Shown piece by piece: positions 1 to 11,700 of a stretch of DNA of 64,000 bases; within the stretch, counting starts at the first letter, position 1, and each line of letters begins with the position of its first letter. The stretch is from Lumbricus terrestris. Its lineage: Eukaryota > Annelida > Clitellata > Crassiclitellata > Lumbricidae. The stretch covers positions 31,463,483 through 31,527,482 of the forward strand of contig OX457052.1 in NCBI GenBank assembly GCA_949752735.1, written 5' to 3'. The notes beneath the pieces are model-generated. The model saw only the letters and a list, made by a program, of their open reading frames with translations. It searched no databases and had not been told where the DNA came from. The position numbers and the translations under genes are program-made.

Positions 1-1440
1 GAAGCTGGATGAGTGTATTTATATATCTGAAATAGAAGCGGAATTGACGAAAAACGCAAAAGAAATGGAAGCTGGATGAAGGTAAAATATATCAGAAATA
101 ATAACTGAATTTATGAGAAGAACGCTTAAGAAATAGAAGCGGAATTGACGAAAAACGCTCTAGAAATGTAAGCTGGATGAGTGTATTTATATATCTGAAA
201 TAGAAGCTGGATGAATGAAGAACGCTTAAGAAATGGAAGCTGGATGAAGGTAGTATAGGCCTATATCAGAAATAGTAGCTGAATTTATGAGAAGAACGTT
301 TAAGAAATAGAAGCTGGATGAAGGTATAATATATCTGAAATAGAAGCGGAATTGACGAAAAACGCAAAAGAAATGGAAGCTGGATGAAGGTAAAATATAT
401 CAGAAATAATAACTGAATTTATTAGAAGAACGCTTAAGAAATAGAAGCGGAATTGACGAAAAACGCTTAAGAAATGGAAGGTGGATGAAGGTAGTATAGG
501 CCTATATCAGAAATAGTAGCTGAATTTATTAGAAGAACGTTTAAGAAATAGAAACTGGATGAATTAAAAACGCTTAAGGTATGGAAGCTGGATGAATTAA
601 AAACGCTAAAAATAGAAGCTGGACTAAAGCATTTATAGATCTGAAATAGGAGCTGGATGAATGGAAAACGCTTAAGAAATGGAAGCTGGATCAAGGTATT
701 TATAAATCTAAAATAGAAGCTGGATGAATGATCAAACGTTTAAGAAAGGGAACATGGATTAAGGCATTTATATATCTCAAATAGAGGCTGGATGAATGAA
801 CGAACGCTTAAGAAATGGAAGCGGAATTGACGAAAAACGCTTAAGAAATAGTAGCTGAATTTATTAGAAGAACGTTTAAGAAATAAAAGCTGGATGAATT
901 AAAAACGCTTAAGGTATGGAAGCTGGATGAATTAAAAACGCTAAAAATAGAAGCTGGACTAAAGCATTTATAGATCTGAAATAGGAGCTGGATGAATGGA
1001 AAACGCTTAAGAAATGGAAGCTGGATCAAGGTATTTATAAATCTAAAATAGAAGCTGGATGAATGATCAAACGCTTAAGAAATGGAACATGGATTAAGGC
1101 ATTTATATATCTCAAATAGAGGCTGGATGAATGAACGAACGCTTATGAAATGGAAGCGGAATTGACGAAAAACGCTTAAGAAATGTAAGCTGGATGAGTG
1201 TATTTATATATCTGAAATAGAAGCTGGATGAATGAAGAACGCTTAAGGAATAGAAGCTGGATGAATTAAAAACGCTTAAGAAATGGAAGCTGGATGAGTG
1301 CATTTGCATATCTGAAATAGTAGCTGGATTAATGAGAAGAGCGCTAAAAAATAGAAGCTGGATGAATGATAGAACGCTTAAGAAATAGAAGCTGGATGAA
1401 GGTATTATATATTTGAAATAGAAGCTGGATGAATGATAAT
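1..1440. repeat. Tandem array of two alternating ~33-bp units
   Basis: Two related units alternate through this stretch. Both start with GAAGCTGGATGAA; one continues with a segment like AAAACGCTTAAGAAAT, the other with GTATTTATATATCTGAAATA. The units are diverged and partly form higher-order repeats: about 440-720 and 820-1080 are nearly the same. Reverse-strand open frames here are only translated repeat. The same motif (GAAATAGAAGCTGGATTGATG) lies inside the foldback-like element at 49624-50732, so this array is probably the inner arm of a related element that starts outside the window. Confidence 0.85.
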
Positions 1441-1694
1441 TGTGTTTACCAGTGCGATCATTTCGTGAAGCCACTTTAAAATTCACATGCATTATTTTAT
1501 CATTTCTGCTTCGTTAAAAAGACGTGCATTTCGTCGGTTTGTTTTTCCATTGAGGGTTTCATTAGTCGATTTTCGCTTTATAAGGAGTTCTTTTAATCAA
1601 TACAGCTTCCCTTTCAGCGCCAACAGCCATTGACTAAAAAATTCCCAGTGAACGTTTTGTCGTGTGCGAGTTGCGTATGGACCGTTATTTTGTC

Positions 1695-1818
1695 AGTAGA
1701 CCAGTTGTCGTAGACCAGTTGTCGTAGACCAGTTGTCGTAGACCAGTTGTCGTAGACGAATTGTCTGGAGACCAGTTGTCGGTAGACGAGTTGTCGGTAG
1801 ACCAGTTGTCGTGGAACC
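1695..1818. repeat. 14-15-bp minisatellite, right end of a foldback-like element
   Basis: About eight units of the form GTAGACCAGTTGTC follow one another and end in GTGGAACC. Read on the reverse strand the end is GGTTCCACGACAACTGG, which matches the left end at 49624 (AGTTCCACAACAATTGG) and resembles 45094 and 51378. I read this as the outer end of an element whose other end is outside the window. No function beyond mobility is suggested. Confidence 0.65.
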
Positions 1819-1914
1819 TTTCAAACTGACCAAAACGTAGTAGCGTCATGTTCATAACGCTGAAAAGAAAACAATTTAAAAAAATTTCATTGGACCAATT
1901 TTATTGCAACGCAG

Positions 1915-2153
1915 GCTATTCCGTACAACAAGATATTGTGACATGGTCGGCCGCACCAACTGAACCTTTGCCATGTATTAACAACTGGATCATTCTGTTG
2001 CAACGTATCCAAGGATCCGTCGATTTTTTTCAAAATTGGACGGAGTACAAGAATGGATTTGGAGATATCCACGGTCTAGACTTCTGGATTGGAAACGAGA
2101 AAATATATTTAATAACAAGTGCTCCTCGAATCACTTACAAATTACGTGTGGAG
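1915..2153 (+). CDS. Gene A exon 4 (N-terminal half of FReD)
   Basis: The acceptor GCAG precedes GC TAT TCC, giving the GYSVQQ start seen in all copies, entered in phase 1. The exon is 239 nt, as in every paralogue, and ends GTG GAG before GTACGT. It encodes LPCINNWIILLQR and NWTEYKNGFGD, typical of the first half of a FReD. The intron sequence just upstream is also alike in genes A, C and D. Confidence 0.8.
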
Positions 2154-4488
2154 GTACGTTTCATTGACAATGCCGAGACTTTCGATTTATTCTTTATCGG
2201 TATACAACTAAATCGCTTTGAGTAACTTCATCTTGACTACTTACCATAATTTTGCCTTGAATATCAGTCTGATTACGGCTTGATCTAGCACCTAAGCGAC
2301 GAGTTTTCCAGGCACTTCGTTGAATTGTTAAATTCGCAATTTATTTGGCACCTCGTTACTTATTAACATAATGACCTACATGTATTACCTTCAAATTGAC
2401 AAAATAGTATACTGAGAACTGGTAGATTAAGAGGTGAGAATAGAGTGCTGTCTATCGATGGGCATTTCCTAAAAAAATTACGCCTCCCTTTTTCAAAGAA
2501 TCTTATCCTGACAAATGTCAAAATGCCTCATTCTTTTAGCCTGGATCAAAAATGCCGCAACACTTCCTCATCCATCAATGGTGTGTGTAACAATGGAGTC
2601 TAGTACAGGAAATTATATAAATCATAAAATCATTTCAATTCCTCAAATCTTATGTGTTTTAGTACTGGATATGCATTGAAGCAGGGACTGAGCAGCTGAG
2701 AAACAAACTATCATAGCATTTCAATTACAAGTTTTATTGCATTATAAAGTGTTCCGTGGTTATTTCTTAAAACCCTTTCACCTCCTCGTTCTGGATGTTC
2801 TTTTTATCACAAGCTCTGCATCGTGGGAAATATTTCGAATAGCATTGGACTTTTGAGGTTAACAGGATCTGTTGAATTGTGGAACTATTGGATATGCCGT
2901 CGTGAAAAATCTTTTAACCGAACTATATGACCCTGTTGGCAAAACTTGTCTCTTCTGGTCTAAGCATAGGCTACCTGCTACTATTTTATTTGAGTGAATG
3001 TAATATTGCTTATTTTTAATTGATGTCCAGTAAACTGACTGATACTTTTTCATTAGTCTCTATGCTCGTCAATATAGATCTTATACAAAACATGTGTCAC
3101 TTTTATTTTACATGTAGGTGGGTCAACAAGGCCTATTATAAGCAGTTACTGGTATTATGTTGAACACGAAACGTTCTCGATAGACTCAAAAGTGAACCAT
3201 TACATGCTTAATTTAAGTAACAATTCAGGAAACGCAGGAGATTCGTTATCAAAATAATACTCCATATAGTCGTCGGTATTTGTCTGCGGGTACAGCATTT
3301 TTTTACCGACCCGTACCAGTACACATTACCGATGACCGTGCCCGTACTGTACCCGTAGACCCCTAGGACTCCGCAGTATAATCACGATGGAAAGAATTTC
3401 ACAACCTACGATGATGATAACGATGTAAACCAGAAGGATCTTGCGCGACATTGAGTAACGGGTCATGGTGATTTGGCAGTTGCTGGTGGTCAAGTCTGAC
3501 TTGAGGTCACAGTGTTTTCCATGGTACACTTTACACACTTATTGCGTACAGACTACAGAACAAAGGGCGACAACGATTGGCCAGAATGATGATCAGGAGC
3601 AACTGATTTGAAAGTTAAATTTTTTGGTCCTATTGAAGCATTGTTGTAAAAGTACAGTCTTGAACAGAATTGCCTTACTTTTGAAATGTGCAATACTGTT
3701 TCCAAATCACCGAGTAGCTTGTGAACAATACGTTTTGTTGGAATATTAAAATAAAGGACGTGTTTTATCATCAGGCGTTCAGGAAAACTTTCCTTATACA
3801 GATTAGGTGAATTTATTCACCCGGTCGGAAGAAATAACTCATAGCGAAACAAAATCAATCGTTCACAATGCGATAATAAATTTAAACCAACTAAAACAAA
3901 GAAAGACAACTCAAATAAAACGCAGTTTCACAAACTAAACATTTTGGTCCCCCTTCTAAAATTTCTGTATCCGCCCCTGCCTACCACTTATTATTTTTGC
4001 AAACGGTAGTGGTAATTGACATAGGCTCACGAGACACGAATTGTCTCCATAAAATCTGGCATATTTTTCGTCAATATGGTTAATGTGTTGGTCCATGTGA
4101 TTTATTGTAGGTGCAAGCCTGGTTGACTCAATTTTGGTATTACGCTGAATATGAAACTTTCTCCATTGACTCCGAAGCGAATCAGTACAAACTTCATTTG
4201 ACTAATTACTCTGGAAACGCAGGAGATTCGCTGTCTAACGACACACTTGGTCCAAAGTTAAATCACAATGGAAAGAATTTCAGTACCTATGACGCCGACA
4301 ATGATTTGAAATTGGATGGGTCCTGTTCCGCAGTGTATAACGCATCATGGTGGTTTGGCAATTGCTGGTGGTCATGTCTGACTTGTACTTATGAGTCAAA
4401 GTTTTTTTCATGGTACACTTTGGACGCCTATGGTCTGCAGAGCACTGGGAAACTTCGGTCAGCTAGAATGATGATCAGATGCAACTGA
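1915..4488 (+). CDS. Gene A: FReD (fibrinogen-related) protein, 3' part only
   Basis: Only the two FReD exons of this paralogue are present: 1915-2153 and 4111-4488, joined in phase 0 (GTG GAG | GTG CAA). Together they encode about 204 residues, close to a full FReD. Visible family features are NWTEYKNGFGD, FWIGNE, the calcium-loop motif YDADND, the paired cysteines around NASWW and the C-terminal RMMI. Exons for the signal peptide, PAN and cysteine-rich modules would lie upstream, but the upstream 1.8 kb is only tandem repeat. The gene may therefore continue outside the window or have lost its 5' half. A degenerate extra last exon sits in the intron. Gene C is its closest relative in this segment. 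Confidence 0.75.
3116..3595 (+). pseudogene. Degenerate extra copy of gene A exon 5
   Basis: This is a relic of the last FReD exon. It keeps stretches for SWYYVEHETFSIDSK and NNSGNAGDSLS, then hits a stop (TCA AAA TAA), has a 79-bp inverted-repeat insertion at 3282-3360, and resumes with YNHDGKNFTTYDDDND before more frame breaks. It lies between exon 4 and the intact exon 5. The same relic with the same insertion occurs in gene C at 20074-20552, so it died before A and C were duplicated. Confidence 0.8.
3282..3360. mobile_element. 79-bp MITE-like insertion
   Basis: Bounded by GTCTGCGGGTAC and an imperfect inverse (GTACCCGTAGAC). The matching copy at 20232-20310 has perfect 12-bp inverted ends. 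It interrupts the dead exon. No target duplication is clear, so it could also be a hairpin-forming local insertion. Confidence 0.5.
4111..4488 (+). CDS. Gene A exon 5 (C-terminal half of FReD, stop)
   Basis: It follows the acceptor ATTGTAG and starts GTG CAA GCC TGG. It encodes YYAEYETFSIDSEANQYKL, then the calcium loop YDADND, CSAVYNASWWFGNC, the unusual C-W-W-S-C-L-T-C block, and ends GKLRSARMMIRCN with TGA. The 126-codon length including stop is shared by A, B, C and D. Confidence 0.85.
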   Translation: MQAWLTQFWYYAEYETFSIDSEANQYKLHLTNYSGNAGDSLSNDTLGPKLNHNGKNFSTYDADNDLKLDGSCSAVYNASWWFGNCWWSCLTCTYESKFFSWYTLDAYGLQSTGKLRSARMMIRCN

Positions 4489-4768
4489 CAAAGACCTATG
4501 AGCCTCTTAGAACATTTAGTTGCTTAGTTCGTCAAGAATTACTGTTGTGCCCAACAAACATAAACAAAATATTTAATTGTGACTTTGTAATTAATTATTA
4601 TGCTTATTGTAGAGGTGAACAATATTTTAGTGATTATTTGAAAAAGCTTTTACAGACATTGCTACTACCACTTGGTACTATTGCAATTAGCAACTATTAA
4701 CAAATGCTCTTAACTTAATATTTCGGAATATCTGTGCCCAAATATCGAAGCATCCGGCGAAAGTTTCA

Positions 4769-4774
4769 AATAAA
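4769..4774 (+). terminator. Putative polyadenylation signal of gene A
   Basis: AATAAA lies about 280 bp after the stop, in a context conserved in gene C (AATAAA at 21723-21728). The conservation between duplicates only shows shared descent, so use as the real 3' end is inferred. Confidence 0.4.
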
Positions 4775-5971
4775 GTAAGTGGCACTTCTTAAAATGAATC
4801 TGCAGTGTCATTGACCTATTGATGGTTCCTAAATCACACGTTTAAGCTTACGTCTGGTTATCTGTAAAGCGCCCTTTTGATATCCCATTAGTGATTAACG
4901 TGGCAGTATTTGACACAATCATGGCTTTGACCAGGTCAACAAGAAAATAATCTGCATCTCATAAACAATTAATTAGAGAGTCTGTAATGCTAAAGTATTA
5001 TAATCCAAATAAAGAATGACAAACGAAGAAGACAGAGAATGAAGCATCTTCTTCTGTAAAATTTTGCCAGTTTCTACTGCATTAAGGTTATTGTTTCCCG
5101 GGTGCTGTGATTACCCTCCAATGGACTCCTTCTCAGAACCAACTGGTCCACTGCGCACATATTTATTACAGCGGGTCCAGAGGCGCTCTCAACATGTTCG
5201 GCCGAATAGTGCCCATACTTTAGAACCCAACACATGCAAAAGAAGCCAATTTCAATACCGGTAGTTTACTATTTGTTGATTCTAGTCGTAAAAACTCGGA
5301 ACAAATGTTTAGAAACCCTTCACTTTAGGTTTATAACTTTTATATAGCCAACACAGGCTATGACCCAGAACCGCGCCTCAGATTCACACTTTGGTGTGAC
5401 CTTGCGCGCGTTATAAATTTATGTAATAATAATAACAAAATAACCAATAAGTTCATGTAACAAAGCTATCGTACTTACAGCAAGTCAGGAACATGTTGAT
5501 TGACAAAGCAAATGACGTAACAATAGCATTAATTTGTAGAACAGAGAAGTGTTGCTATATAACGGAATTAGCCGTTGTTCTGGTAACGTAACTCTATAGC
5601 CTTCATTAATAACGACGAAAAAATAGTCGTAGGCCTAGTCCAAGAAAATGTGGTCATAATATCAAACAGTCATGGTTTTAGCAGTAAATTGCCTACGACG
5701 AAGTGACGCAGCAAAATTGCATAAAGGGAGAGGACGTCACAATGCGAAAGCCATTGTAGAAATTCATAATGTAGCATCAGCAATTCAGCATGTTCAATAA
5801 AATTAGTGAAATGTCAATAAGCCTAGCACTTTTAGAACAAAGAGATATTGTCACTGTAAAATTCCACAGCACAAGATAATATACTTTAATGTATCTATTT
5901 GCTCTGATTCTGTGGTGTTTGGCCCCATAATATGTGGCTACAGACCCGATAAATATAAAAATATAAATATA
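4775..5971. other. Duplicated intergenic segment (no gene seen)
   Basis: This aligns by eye with 21730-22850 downstream of gene C, including the short open frame around 5064-5264, whose relative at 22008 is not conserved as a protein. Copy A has an extra ~80 bp at about 5365-5441 (GCGCCTCAGATTC to GCGCGTTATAAATTTATG and an AAT-rich tail). This resembles the 3' tail of the local LINE/SINE family and is absent from copy C. Confidence 0.6.
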
Positions 5972-6755
5972 CTGGCTGTACCCCGCCACGCGTTGCTGTG
6001 GCTGAAAAGACTCTCCCTCCCAGCCTCACTCCCTACTTCCCTTCCTCTGTCTCCCTTCCTGCCTCTGTCCTCCCGTCCCCTCCCCTCCCCTTCCCTGCCT
6101 CACACCCTCCTCCCGTTTCCTCCATCCCTCTCCCTCGCTCTCTCCCTCGCTCTCTCCCTCCCCTTTCTCCCTCCCTCTTCCTCCCGCTCCCTCCCTTTCA
6201 CACTTACCCCTCGCTTCCTCTCCTTTGTCCCTGCCCGTCCGTACGTCCGTTGTCCGTCCGTCCGTAAAACTCCGAGATCCTTGATTTTGTAAAAATCGAG
6301 ATCGCTCAAATCGTTCGCATAGTTGTGTTGTTTGGTCGAAAAGATTGCGCTTTTCCCCAAAAGGCATTATAACAATTAACCCGCTTATGTTCGAATGGAA
6401 CGGTTTGCAAAAATCTATATAAATAAAAATGTAAAACGTTAGTTTTTGTTACTGTAGAAATCAACAGCTAGATAAATATATGCGCTATAAAAAAGAACGC
6501 ACGTAGCCTATATGTGCTATAAATAGACGGCCGCAGCCGGAAGCAACGTCGGTTGAAATTGAAATCGAGATCGGTCAAATCGTTCGCATAGTTGTGTTTT
6601 TTGGTCGAAAAGATTGCGCTTTTTCCCAAAAGGCATTATAACAACACGCTTGTGTTCGAATGGAACGGTTTGCGAAAATTTTGAAAAGAATCGGTGAAGA
6701 AGTTATCGAGTTCTGAGGTCACAAAAGTAACGTTTTACATTTTTATTTATATAGA
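5972..6755 (-). mobile_element. Helitron-like element (H1), absent from the duplicate copy
   Basis: Read on the reverse strand it begins TCTATATAAATAAAAATG and ends with a hairpin-forming segment (CCAC, loop, GTGG) followed by CGGGGTACAGCCAG and T. Just inside that end lies a purine-rich, G-rich tract (pyrimidine-rich on + at 6010-6260). The homologous segment at ~22860 lacks it, so the borders come from comparing the duplicates. A second copy of the start motif in opposite orientation at ~6412, plus a ~130-bp direct repeat (6285-6415 and 6555-6690), suggests a composite of two insertions. No transposase is encoded. Confidence 0.55.
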
Positions 6756-8292
6756 ATATACAAAATATATATTTTTTAAAATGGGACCGGAGTCACAACA
6801 TTTGATGATCCGGCCCGCTGCGTGCCCCTCGAAACTGCGGACCCGGCTGCTGCAGCATCCTTTGCACCCGCATCAGTGCGGGCCTGACTGCAATATGGGC
6901 ATTCAATAACCAATGCATCAGGCTCTCTAACCACAGTCGTGAGAATAGAGAAAGAGCTGCAAGGTATCGGTGTTGCTCATGAGAAATTTCGACACTGCGT
7001 CGATGGGAGAAAGACACTAATAATGCTATCTTTTTCCCAGAGGCATAGTGTTGTCCAATGAGATCACATCTTTAGAAGGTCCATTCAACCTCCCATTCGG
7101 GAGATGGCGCTGGTAAAACGAGCAGTATGGCATGATGGACGGACGCCTTGCATGGCTCCCGAAGTTAGATTCGACTTCTGTAATAACTTGTGACCATCCA
7201 TTCATACTGTGAATAATAATCGAACTGCAATGTTCAGTTCGAAATTAAATACAGATTATTATTATTATTATTATGAATTTGAAAACAACATCTAGGATTC
7301 TAGGTTTCAATATACTCAGACTATTAAGTTTCCAGTTTGCACTTGAATATATAGCGGAAAGCAAAATGTTTATCACAGATCCCAAGGTAACAAGAATATT
7401 CCGGACGAAATGACAGAAGGGTGCTCTGGTTTGAGGTTCTTGTGGATGCATGCTTGGCGATTTCCTTGCCACCCCACGTCTGGAAGAATTTCACCAAGGG
7501 AATTTGAATGGGGTTACGTTGCTCCGCTTACGTAGTGTGGCCCAAGAAAGGTTTCCTAAGCAAAAACATGTATACCAGTCGGTTTTAAAGAAAACAAGAA
7601 ACTGACTGCAGACATATTAATTCAATGGCTTGTTTGTGAGTGGAAAGTTAGGTATCGCAGTGCCTTGAAATGCTGACTCTACTGCGCGAAGGGCATCTTG
7701 GCACAGAAAAATGCAATGGTCTCGTACATGTCTGTTTTGGACAAGATTGCCATAATTGCCGTGATATCTGGAAATATCTCTAGACTAAACATAATTCAAC
7801 TACTAGATAATGAGCTTAGAAAGCTGTCTGGTAAAAGATGAAAGCACATAGGCCTACAACTGTTCACTCTGAATTTATGTTCTTTGATCCCCGCTTTGAA
7901 GACGAAAGTTGAATTCGTGACATTCTTCCAAGCAGTTCAAAGAGTTTCTGTTCATACATGCTTTAATCTTAAGACTGTCAGGCATAGAGTGGAGCGCTGA
8001 GAGCTGCTGCCCGATTCGTTGACTTCAACAGCATAATAACTTTAGACTTATTTGACAAGACAGGCAACAAAAATGCCGTATAATTCCAGTACTATAATTC
8101 TTCAACAGTGCTGCATTGTGACGGTCATTGGTTAGCTGACAAGTTATCTGCCAAAAGGGGATACAGAGACATCAAACAAACGCTGCAAACGAGGCACAAT
8201 AGGTCCTACTGCAGGCATCAAACGACTATAGCAAGACTATTGGAAATCGAGTCTTGTCGGGCGCAATGAATGAGGCTTCAGCTATGATATAA
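6756..8292. other. Intergenic, mostly part of the A/C duplication
   Basis: Up to about 7790 the sequence matches 22870-23750 and then 25447-25540 near gene C, separated there by about 1.7 kb of microsatellite-rich insertion. From 7790 to the start of gene B I see no gene or named repeat. Confidence 0.5.
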
Positions 8293-8373
8293 ATGGCCAT
8301 CGTGCGCGGTTTTTCATTTGAGCACCTAGAAGGAAGTACTCAAAGTCGAAACTTTGTCGTTTTGGATCTGAAA

Positions 8374-8706
8374 ATGAAGCAATTAGCTGCTTACGTTAAG
8401 GCTTCAAGTGTTCCTGTAGCTTATCACTTCGCTCTCCTAGGCATCATGTTGCATCCGGCTACACTGGGCGGTATATCGACAAGAAAATTTGTTGTGTCTG
8501 TGCAGGGAAAGAACCGATGCCCAGATTCCTGGTTACCAGGATCTAAGAGAATTGTGGTGACGAGGTCTCACCTGGAATGCGCCAGAAACTGCGCCCTGTG
8601 GTCCGAATGTCTTCATTTCAGCTACCAAAGAAACAATGGAAGTTGCACTCTGCACTCGATGACTCCTGCCAAACTCTACCAAGCTGATGAATGCACTTTT
8701 ATGCTG
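8374..8706 (+). CDS. Gene B exon 1 (signal peptide + PAN-like domain)
   Basis: Encodes a hydrophobic leader, then STRKFVVSVQGKNRCPDSW and the cysteine pattern of a PAN/apple domain, ending FML in phase 0 before the donor GTGAGT. The donor bases overlap the target duplication of the MITE that follows at 8717. Confidence 0.85.
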
Positions 8707-11700
8707 GTGAGTAGAGCACATGTTCTCAACCTTTTCTGCGCGCGACACACCTAAACTTGCAACCAAATTTGGCAACACACGCAATCGTCATAATTATGTC
8801 AATATCTTCAAAATTGAAATAGGTCTATGTTTTAGGACTCTACGCTAATTGTTTGACCTTAGGTCTACGGGTAATGAGATTTTTACTCCTGGACTATCTT
8901 AAATTGTTGAAATTTCTAATGAATTAAAAAGTTGACTCTGAATGCTTTTTAGGTTTTAATTATTCTAAAATTCCAAATTCCACCGATCTAAGTCTACGAT
9001 TCTACGTCGTTTTATTGCTCTTCCGTACGCTAATTGTTTAGCCTTAGGCCTACAGTTCATGGGATTTTTGCTCCTGGATTTTCTTTGGACGGTAAAACGC
9101 CCGACGATAGACAGATTTCGTGAGTACAATACCCGTATACCTACATAGCCTACAGTCTTGCATGCGGTGATAATTCCAATTCTTCGCGACACACCATTTT
9201 TACGCGACATACCGCAGGTCTATTCGCGACACACCAGTGTGTCGCGACACACCAGTGTGTCGCGACACACCGGTTGAGAACCTTTGGAGTAAGAGCATTT
9301 TGTCAAATACAGCCGACTTTGATAAACGTCAACGACTTAGTAGACCTGCTCTTCAATATTGGGAAATCAAAAAGTTGTCAAATTGTTCGACCAGTAATAA
9401 AAAATAATGTCAATGTGTTCTCCATTAACGCGCGATTGCTGCACTTATTTTCGTTTTCAGTAACCGCGAATTACTATAATTCATTACTATAATTCAATTG
9501 CAATCCCTTATGTGATCTATCCTAAAGACATCCAAATATCAACAGACCAATTTCTCTAAATTCGTTTCCTGGTCAGGACTACAGTGCAGTCGACTGAAAA
9601 CCCATATAGCCTACGAACTATTTCCTCTGTCTCTATGTAACACACCCCTCCACAAGACTAACTTTCTTAGTTTTCAGCACGAAGTGCATTGTGGGACACA
9701 TTAGTATTTTGGCTTTCGGTCACAGTTGCCAATCTTTGACTAGCCGATTTTGCGAAGCATGTTAGAGTGTGGCTAATTACATTTCAAGCGAAATTGGTCC
9801 GTAGCTGAAGTCTCTGTTGTTCCATTTGTTTATCCATAGTAGTATGGTCATATATAAATTGCTGACCGATATGGAAATAACTACTGCAAAAATAGAAAAG
9901 ATAAGTAGCATTTCAAGTATGTCAGATAGATATTTCAGCACTGCACACTTTGTTTTCTATAAAGTCAGCATCTAGGAAACAACAGACATGTTTAACAAAG
10001 CAATTCATTTTGTTTTCGGACTCTTGAAATCTTGAAAATAAGTTTTAAAATATCAAGTCTTACAAATCAAATTAATTACGTAATGAAACATGTATTTTCT
10101 CCTCAAACCTAATTTCCTCATTTGATGTTTTAGGATCCGTCAACATTTGAAGGATGCTTCAGTGCAGGTAGGATAGTGCTTCACTCTGCATTCGCACAGA
10201 CATAAACTTAAAAGCTGTGGATTCTGCAGCATCTCTTGTTCCATAAAATCTTCCGGAGACGGAGAAACAATTCTCTCTACAAAAAGCACAGATCTTTGGG
10301 ATAAAAATCCACTCTCTTGTTGTTTCATAAAAACCATATCACAACATTTTTCTAGTGAAATATTTTTGATATCAAAACCGCAAATAAATTCACTTGGTTA
10401 CATTATAAGCATTTTATTGTTATTCTAATACAGCTTCGATACGAATGCATCCCGATGGATGCATACTACCTTTCCAGCATTCCAATAGAGAATTCTACGG
10501 TTGTATGAAAATGAATTCTACTTCAAAGTGTGGTGCCGCCAATGATCAGATAGCTGACTGCATTGCTCCAGCAGGCAAGTCTATGCGTCACTATTTCCTT
10601 TGAGATTTTTTGAGAATGATAAAAATGCTATATATTTTGAATGTATGAGATTCAGCTGGAGCAACTCAATTATACAGATACAAGAATGATAAGAAATTTC
10701 TTTTTAGTTTAGTGTAAGCCTATGAGGTTATTTTAATTTGAAGCACTTCAGTAATAAATGTAAAAACTGTCTACATGTTTCTGTGGCCACGCAGGATACT
10801 TTGTTCAGCAAGATATTGTAAATTGGACAGCCACAGTGCCTGAACCTCTGCCATGCATTAGCAACTGGATCATTTTAATGCAACGCTTCACGGCATCTCT
10901 CGACTTCAATCGAAACTGGAACGAGTACAAACACGGATTTGGTGACATCCGCCGAACAGACTTCTGGATTGGAAACGAGAACATGTATTTAATTACCAAT
11001 GCGCCTGCGATCACTTACAGATTGCGTGTGGAGGTAGTTTCATTTTATTTTTATTACCAAGTATGGCTTCTTTCATAAGTTGATGCAACCGAGTTTCATT
11101 ATGTTAGTTTGCAAAGCTATTCTACATTTACGATGTAATCAATAATTTGCAGAATATTGATGTTTCTTTGGACCAGTTGTCACTGAATTGAGTAGCTCTT
11201 CTTATTATGTTTTACTTAACTTCTGGGGTGAACAATGAGGTCGATTGATTGATTGTTTGTTTGGTTGATAAGTATATGGCTTTATGTCGGCAGCAAATCA
11301 TGATGTAAAGTATAATCTTAGGAAACTAAGTGCCAAACTATATCGTATGCCTGTTAACTTCATCAAAGCTCTCTTGCCATTCTCCTACAGTTGTTTTGAG
11401 ACCATACAAATGTCGTCACACATAAAAAAGAATATCTTCATAGTTAAACGTTGCTTCAATTCGATTATGCAAAATTATATTCTAATCGTTTCCTTGCTAC
11501 TGTTTGATCTTTAAAACTATTGTCCAAAATATTTGTGTGAAAGATGTCGGTATTCTACTTTTCCAAACTATGACTCTTTACACTTTCTTCAAAATTATGA
11601 TTAAATATTCATGAAAAATTCTCATCATGCAAACGGTATTGGTAATTTGAAACACAAAATGAATTGTCTCCATAAAATCTCGCATACATTTTGCCTATAA

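Noticed and set aside
467..1492. Reverse-strand proteins rich in SSSFYFLSV
   Set aside because: They follow the minisatellite at 1-1440 exactly and have no independent features.
8293..8373. Upstream ATG as the start of gene B
   Set aside because: The extra 27 residues are not hydrophobic and have no counterpart in genes C and D, where MKQ/MKH begins the leader.
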